A stretch of 64,000 bases of DNA from Voacanga thouarsii (taxonomy: Eukaryota; Streptophyta; Magnoliopsida; Gentianales; Apocynaceae), in contig JANUWF010001110.1 in assembly GCA_026120185.1 (NCBI GenBank), positions 2,663,501 through 2,727,500 of the forward strand. Direction: 5' to 3'. Made by a program: the position numbers and the translations under genes. The stretch's first letter is position 1. Every line of letters starts with the position of its first letter. The notes below the pieces were generated by a model. It did not search any database. It was given only the letters and a program-made list of their open reading frames with translations, and was not told where the DNA came from. Of this stretch, positions 58,695-64,000 are shown one piece after another.

Positions 58695-59583
58695 CAGGGC
58701 GATGTATCTTTTGGTCCTCGGAATAGCCCATAAGTCCTGATGAGGTTGGGCTGAGGGATTGGTCTTGTATAAAACAGACTTTATTTTATTCGAGTAGCCT
58801 AGTTTATTTATTGGGTTAGAATAAAATAAAAGGTCCAAAGAGAGAGAATTATATTTTGGCTCATTTGAGTTATTTAATTAATTTAATCATTGGGGTTGTA
58901 TTAGTCCATAAATAATTAAATTTAATTTAAGGCTTAACCTAATGAATTGGGCAAGGCTTGAGCTTTATATTGGTCCATAGGTTATTTAATTAATTTAATT
59001 ATTGGACTTGTATCAGTTCAGGAATAATTAAATTAAATTAAATGCTTAACCCAATGAACTGGGGCATAGGTCCAAAGGCTTGTTTAATAGCTTAACATGA
59101 TGTGGGCATTAGGGCTTCTGTTTAATTTTTGAATGCCCGAATAATAACACATGATTAAGGTTGTTGGGATTTAGAGGGCAACATAAAAGGTTCATTAGAG
59201 CTCGTTTTTTTTCCCTCAGGCTGTTTTTAGCTTCTTCTTTTCTCTTGTTCATGTGTTCTCTATGAAAACAAGAACAGAGGCATGTCTCTCCTGATTAATG
59301 CTCAATAGCATTTAGTTGGAGTAGAAAGATCATCCTCTTCTTCCATTGCTTTCACCAGGCATTTCTAGCGGGGTTATATTCCGATAGCCAAGAGGAGTCG
59401 CATTGATGCCTAGAAGAAGTCATCAGTTTGCGGGACAACAACCTGATGAATCGATTTCGGAAACATAAGCGGTTCAGACCAAGGCACCTGCACCCCTAGA
59501 TGAGTAATGCGATGCTCTATTTTTGGTTTTGTTCTGTAGCATACTTCGGTGTCTTCGTTTTTGCCATATTAACGTACAACAGC

Positions 59584-61640
59584 AGTATATATTCTAAACT
59601 TGATGCCTTTTAAATCAGTGCCTAAGACACCCTATGAGATGTGGATTGGACGAAAGTCTAGTATGATTCATTTCAAGGTATGGAGTTGTTCAACTTATTT
59701 ATTGACTAAAGGAAGCAAGCTAGACCCTAGATCAGAATTGTGCTACTTTGTAGGGTATCCAAAAAGAACAAAAGGTGAATACTTTTATCATCGCTAAGAG
59801 CAACAGGTACTTATTAGTACTCATGCTAAATACTTAGAGGAAGAACAAAGTGTGTTCACTAAGGTGTCGCGTAAGGTGGAATTGGAAGAGAAATTAAGAG
59901 ACACTTCAGCTTCCAGTACCCTAATTAAGGAATCTAAAGAGGCACATCTAGATGTTCATGTACAAAATAAACCACGTCGTAGTAGGAGGATATCTAGGGT
60001 TCCAAAAAGATAGACTAAAGAAGCCTTTAAGATAGTCTCAGACCATTAAAATTAAGATTCCACTAGATACAATGTGGCTATTGCTGATATTGATACAGAC
60101 AAATGGCAAGTAGCAATGGACACCGAGATTAAGTCTATGTATCTTATCAAGTTTGGAATCTTGTCACTTCACCTGAAGGGTTTAAACTCATAGGATATAA
60201 GTGGGTATACAAGCGAAAAAGAGGTACAGATGGAAAGGTGGAAACCATTAAAGCAAAGTTGGTAGCAAAAGGTTATATTCAGAAAGAAGGGATCGATTAT
60301 GAGGATACCTTTTCACCTGTTGCCATGCATAAGTCTATTTGCATTCTCTTAGCTATCACATGGCATTATGACTACGACATACGACAAATAAATGTCACGA
60401 CGGCCTTTCTTAATGACTATCTTAGCAAAGACATCTATATGACCCAGCCTAAAGGCTTTGTTGCAAAAAGCTAAGAGCATATAGTCTGTAAGCTTAAGAA
60501 TTCTATTTATGAACTTAAGCAAGTATCACAAACATGGAACATATATTTTGATGAGACTGTAAAGTCTTCTGATTTCATACAAAATGTGGATGAACCATGC
60601 ATGTATAGGAAGACAGATAGTGACAACGTGTCTTTTATGGTACTTTATGTGGATAACATTCTACTCATTGAAAATGATATAGGAACATTGTTATCTATAA
60701 AAGTTTGGTTATCAAGTCAATGTAATATGAAAGATATAAGAGAAGCTAGCTACATTCTTAGAATAAAGCTTCTTAGAGATAGAAAGCAAAGAATACTAGG
60801 TTTATTACAATTTGCTTATATTGATAAGATATTGACCAAGTTTAGCATAGATCAGTGTAAAGTGGCAATCATACCATTTAAGTACGAATTGATCTTATCT
60901 TCCAAGTAATATCCTATGACATAAGAAGAAAAGAAAAGGATGAGTAGGATTCCCTATGTCTCGGCAGTAGGAAGTCTCATGTATGCTATACTTTGTACAA
61001 TGTCAAATATCTGCTTTGTAGTAGGCATGGTCAGTAGGTATTAGTCAAACCCAGGAAAACAACATTGGCAAGCTATAAAACATATTCTCAAGCAGCTGAA
61101 GGGAAGGAGGAATTATATACTTGTTTACAAGGTCGATGACTTTATTCCTACTGGTTACACGGACTCAGACTTCTAGGTGGATAAAGATGAAAGAAATTCC
61201 AGTAGTAGATATATTTTGACCTTATCTAGAGGGGCTATCTTATGGAGAAGTGTTAAGCAATTTTACATTGCTAATTCTACCATGCAAGCTGAGTGTGTGG
61301 TAGCTTCAGAGATTCTAAAGAAGTGGTTTGGCTCCAAAAATTTCTCACAGAACTTGGAGTTGTGCCACAGATGGATAGGCTTATAACTATATATTGTGAT
61401 AATTCTGGAGTTGTGTCACAATGCAAGGAGCAAAGAAACGACAGGAAAGGCAAGCACATTAAGAGGAAGTATCATTTTATCCGGGGGTTCATCCAGAAAC
61501 GGGAGATAGTAGTTGACTAGATTTTCTCAGTAAATAATCTAACGGACCTATTTACCAAGCCTTTAACAAAAAAAAAAAAAAAGTGTTTCAAAGACACCTA
61601 GATGTCATAGGAATGGGCACATATGGACTATCATAGTCCA
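59584..61640 (+). pseudogene. CopB integrase tail, reverse transcriptase and RNase H
   Basis: It resumes after CopA2 with the integrase tail (TPYEMWIGRKSSMIHFKVW, CYFVGYPKRTKGEYFYH). RT reads YKWVYKRKRGTDGKVE, AKLVAKGYIQKEGIDYEDTF and MTQPKGFVAKS; the catalytic motif is LYVDNILLIEND at about 60646, with the second Asp changed to Asn, which should abolish activity. Connection and RNase H follow, with SRYILTLSRGAILW, NSTMQAECV, TIYCDNSGVV and KGKHIKRKYHFIRGF. A 15-base A tract at about 61569-61583 shifts the frame just before the end. Confidence 0.87.
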
Positions 61641-61647
61641 TTTAGTA

Positions 61648-61659
61648 CAAGTAAGAGAT
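61648..61659 (+). other. CopB polypurine tract
   Basis: CAAGTAAGAGAT directly precedes the 3' LTR start TGTTAGAATG. It is one base off the CopA2 tract. Confidence 0.75.
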
Positions 61660-64000
61660 TGTTAGAATGTATGTCAAAAATTATTTCTGTATTTTGAAAA
61701 TTAATATAAAAGTTTTATTCATTAATAATTTTTTATTTGTATATATTACACATTAAGGTCTAAATGTGTTAGTAAGTAATTTATGTGATTGGGTCGTGCT
61801 TTCACAGTAAGATATAGATTATGGGTTACTAATACATCAGTGAAAAATTATTCTTGATCAATTGATGGAGTTGGGCACTTTATTAAGCTTTAGATCATTA
61901 CACTATGATTTCTAATTGGAAAATTGATTTACCTTTAGCTGGTGAGTAATCCACTCATACTATAGTGTAAGAGTATTTAGAATACGTAGAATTGGACCAC
62001 GCGATCATAATCTTTATAAAAGTACTAAAATAAATAAAGATTTATTTATCACAGCTACTGCGTAGATGAGTGTCCTAATACTTTAGTATAAGTTAGTGGT
62101 CTGGTGAAGCTAGACTTGGACACTTTGATATATGATAGGTGAGGTCTTATTGTAAGGCCAATAACCTTGTACGTTTGGTGTATGACTCTAGTTAATTAAG
62201 ATAAATTTATACAATAGAGTTTCTATGTTTCATTGTGTAAAGAAATCACCTTCTTGTAATTGTTCGGGATAATCTAAATAATCTAGAGCCTTAGGGAATG
62301 TGACTAAGTATGTATACTTTTGGGTAACTTCCTATGATAGGTGGATACATATTAGAAGTCAAGGATTATTGAACTAACTATCAAAGGATGGTAGATGTCA
62401 TTGAGAAATGTGTTAGTACATTTTTCCTATATCAATGATGGGTATTACGTGGAGAGGTATTTTCATCATTACACCTGTAGGTCGAAGACACTACACTTGC
62501 AATATTATTCTTAGAGTCAATATTTTCATATAGTGATAAATGAAATATTTAAAATGATAAAATACTGCTATTTGTTAGCAGGAATATTTTTGTCATTTTA
62601 ATAGCCACGAATAATATATCTTTTGTGTTAGGATTCGTGGACTCCTAAACGCGGAAAACATCCACGAATCCCTCCCGATGACCCAAGTAAACAATTAAGA
62701 AGATCTAAGCTTTAAGAATTACCTCTGGTTGCTGTAATCGAAATCCTTCGATTCTGGTTGCGCTGTTGTACGTTCAACCCGAACAATCACCAGACGCTGC
62801 AGTATGCGAACGTCCTCTATCGGATACACACCGCGAACTCACTCGATACCCGGGGAGTGCTAGCGCCTAGGGTTTGAGAGGGTTTTTTTTTTTTTCTTTC
62901 TGGTAGAGAATGGCACGAATGTTCTCAACCGAAAAATTGGACTTTTGAAAAGACGGCTAGGGTTTTCTTAAAAAAACCCCCGAACTTCTTAGAGTCCAAC
63001 CCTAATAATATCTTATCATATTTTAACTTAAATTCAAATTAAATTAAAACTGATATGATAAGATTCTGCCATTATCTCGGTAATTTAACTAATTAATTTA
63101 CCGAGTCAGATTCTTATAATCTGGATATCATCCAGATTCATCGAACCTGGTCACCAGAAAAATAACCTAACAAGTTCGTTTATTGTGTGACCCTATAGGT
63201 TCATTTAACATTGGCAGTGTGCCTAAATCATATTTAATGGCCCACAAGTTATAAGCGGTTTCTAGCAAAACATTATAACTATTCAGGTTAAATGAAGATC
63301 GGTGATCTCTTTGAACCAAACCATAATTTTATATTTAGTCCTTTTGTCACACGATATCCAGATTAAGCATAAGGCACGGAGCATGTCATCCTTATTAAGC
63401 TTAATCAATTATTTCTTAATTTCATAGTAGACTGTTCAAACAAATGATATCAATATCTTAGATTGATATATTTGAGCACGGCCATGCATTTTTAACAGTC
63501 TAACTTATCAAGGGGCCCATGGATATCTCTCCCATAATTGAGAGGGACAAATTCCTTCACAATAAATCATATTCCTCTCCTTGATTTATTCTATATCCAA
63601 TAGTAGTCTAATTTATTATCTGGTTAAAGACAACTTTAGACAATGTCAAAATATAGAATTTCTCAAGTAGAAAACTATGATGAATTTAGGTCGAAGGACT
63701 TTCAATATTATTATGGCTAGAAAGGACTTATGACATATTCCATGAAGTACTCTCACAGTGGGCCATGTCCAATACAATGTTCTCTAACATTTATTTATGT
63801 CTTAACTCGATATCACAAATATCCATGGCCAGTAAAACATAGCCATCAAGTCACAAACATACTAATCTTAATTTATTATTATTCCAATAATAATAATCGA
63901 TCAGGGACAGTTTTAGAATAGTCATTGTATTCATTGTAGGGTTTTACTATCAAGTCACGTACTTGATGACCAACAAAACAAAACTCACTATTCATGGAAA
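61660..64000 (+). repeat. CopB 3' LTR, interrupted by C2 and the window edge
   Basis: It starts TGTTAGAATGTATGTCAAAA and is alignable with 17869-18286 and 35905-36450 of the 5' LTR. It is interrupted at 62625 by C2. About 0.8 kb of it should follow beyond the edge. Confidence 0.85.
62626..64000 (-). mobile_element. C2: second copy of the C-type copia LTR, partial
   Basis: It starts TGTTAGGATTCGTGGACTCC and matches C1 along its visible length, lacking ~80 bp that C1 has at about 38960-39045. By comparison with C1 it should end about 75 bp past the edge. TTTTG (62621-62625) is the expected left target copy. Whether it is a solo LTR or the end of a full element cannot be seen. The frame at 63730-63921 is LTR sequence. 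Confidence 0.88.

Larger units (their letters stand above)
41998..59578 (+). mobile_element. CopA2: Angela-like Ty1/copia element carrying three insertions
   Basis: It has a perfect ACAGC duplication (41993-41997 and 59579-59583), LTRs 41998-44777 and 54569-59578, primer site, leader, gag, protease, integrase, RT, complete RNase H and polypurine tract. Net length is ~9.35 kb without the hAT-like element, TekS2 and TekS3. It interrupts the CopB integrase gene. It is the same family as CopA1 and shares three gag stops with it. It is the most complete copia element here, though not functional. Confidence 0.93.
54569..59578 (+). repeat. CopA2 3' LTR, split by TekS3
   Basis: It runs 54569-55526 and 58700-59578, ~1.84 kb without TekS3. 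It starts TGTTGGAATGTATGCCCCCT and ends ACGTACA. TATAAAAC lies at 58768 and the hairpin pair at 58861-59065. The part near 59500 has lost ~40 bp relative to the 5' LTR. Confidence 0.92.
17869..64000 (+). mobile_element. CopB: Angela-like Ty1/copia element, host of most of the window
   Basis: After subtracting the insertions, the order is 5' LTR (17869-18286 plus 35905-37256, ~1.77 kb), eroded primer site, leader, gag, protease, integrase, RT, RNase H, polypurine tract and 3' LTR from 61660. It is interrupted by CopA1, C1, CopA2 and C2, so its right end is outside the window. The LTR start TGTTGGAATGTATRYC, Met-tRNA-type primer site and long leader point to the Angela/BARE group. Coding parts are dead: RT has YVDN instead of YVDD and integrase lacks its catalytic Glu. 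Confidence 0.88.

Overview
This window is plant nuclear DNA, most likely from a dicot, and looks like repeat-rich heterochromatin. I found no host gene, functional tRNA or rRNA gene. Almost every base can be assigned to LTR retrotransposons inserted inside one another, plus one non-autonomous DNA transposon. Plant origin rests on three things: Ty1/copia elements with ~1.8 kb LTRs that start TGTTGGAATGTATGCC and have a Met-tRNA-type primer site (Angela/BARE-like); Ty3/gypsy Athila-like elements with an Asp-tRNA-type primer site; and chromovirus-type LTRs starting TGTAAYACCCC. Names such as CopA1 or Ath2 are working labels for this window. Family and lineage names come from recognised motifs, not from a database search.

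Layout, left to right. (1) 1-9778: CopC, a minus-strand copia element (integrase, protease, gag, ~1.8 kb leader, primer site, 5' LTR). Its LTR is split by TekS1 (4802-9456), a giant solo LTR. (2) 9779-16187: Ath1, a plus-strand Athila-like gypsy element (end of gag, protease, RT, RNase H, integrase, 3' region, 3' LTR). (3) 16188-17868: Chr1, a degenerate chromovirus with gag, then a polypurine tract and the start of its 3' LTR. (4) 17869 to beyond the right edge: CopB, a plus-strand Angela-like copia that hosts everything else. CopB's 5' LTR holds CopA1 (18287-35899), whose leader holds Ath2 (21690-30358, minus strand). CopB's leader holds solo LTR C1 (38456-39977). CopB's integrase gene holds CopA2 (41998-59578). 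CopA2 in turn carries a hAT-like element (43028-43938) in its 5' LTR, TekS2 (48567-52700) in its integrase gene and TekS3 (55527-58694) in its 3' LTR. CopB resumes at 59584, and its 3' LTR is interrupted by C2 (62626 to the edge).

Most boundaries are set by target-site duplications read directly: ATGAG (TekS1), GTCAG (Ath2), TCTAG (C1), ACAGC (CopA2), CAGGG (TekS3), R-AGTG (CopA1, one mismatch), an eroded MAAAA (TekS2) and an 8-bp copy with one mismatch (hAT). The relative insertion order therefore follows from the nesting: Chr1, then CopB, then CopA1, CopA2 and C1/C2, then Ath2, hAT, TekS2 and TekS3.

No element retains an intact coding region. All gag and pol genes carry stops, frameshifts or deletions, and several catalytic residues are lost. 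The points most worth a second look are: a tRNA-like pol III promoter-type sequence at a fixed place in all three giant LTRs; three identical nonsense codons shared by CopA1 and CopA2; paired long AT-rich hairpins just downstream of the copia TATA box; an Athila-like element in which an unrelated ORF stands in for pol; and a recurrent GC-rich module in non-coding parts of otherwise unrelated elements.
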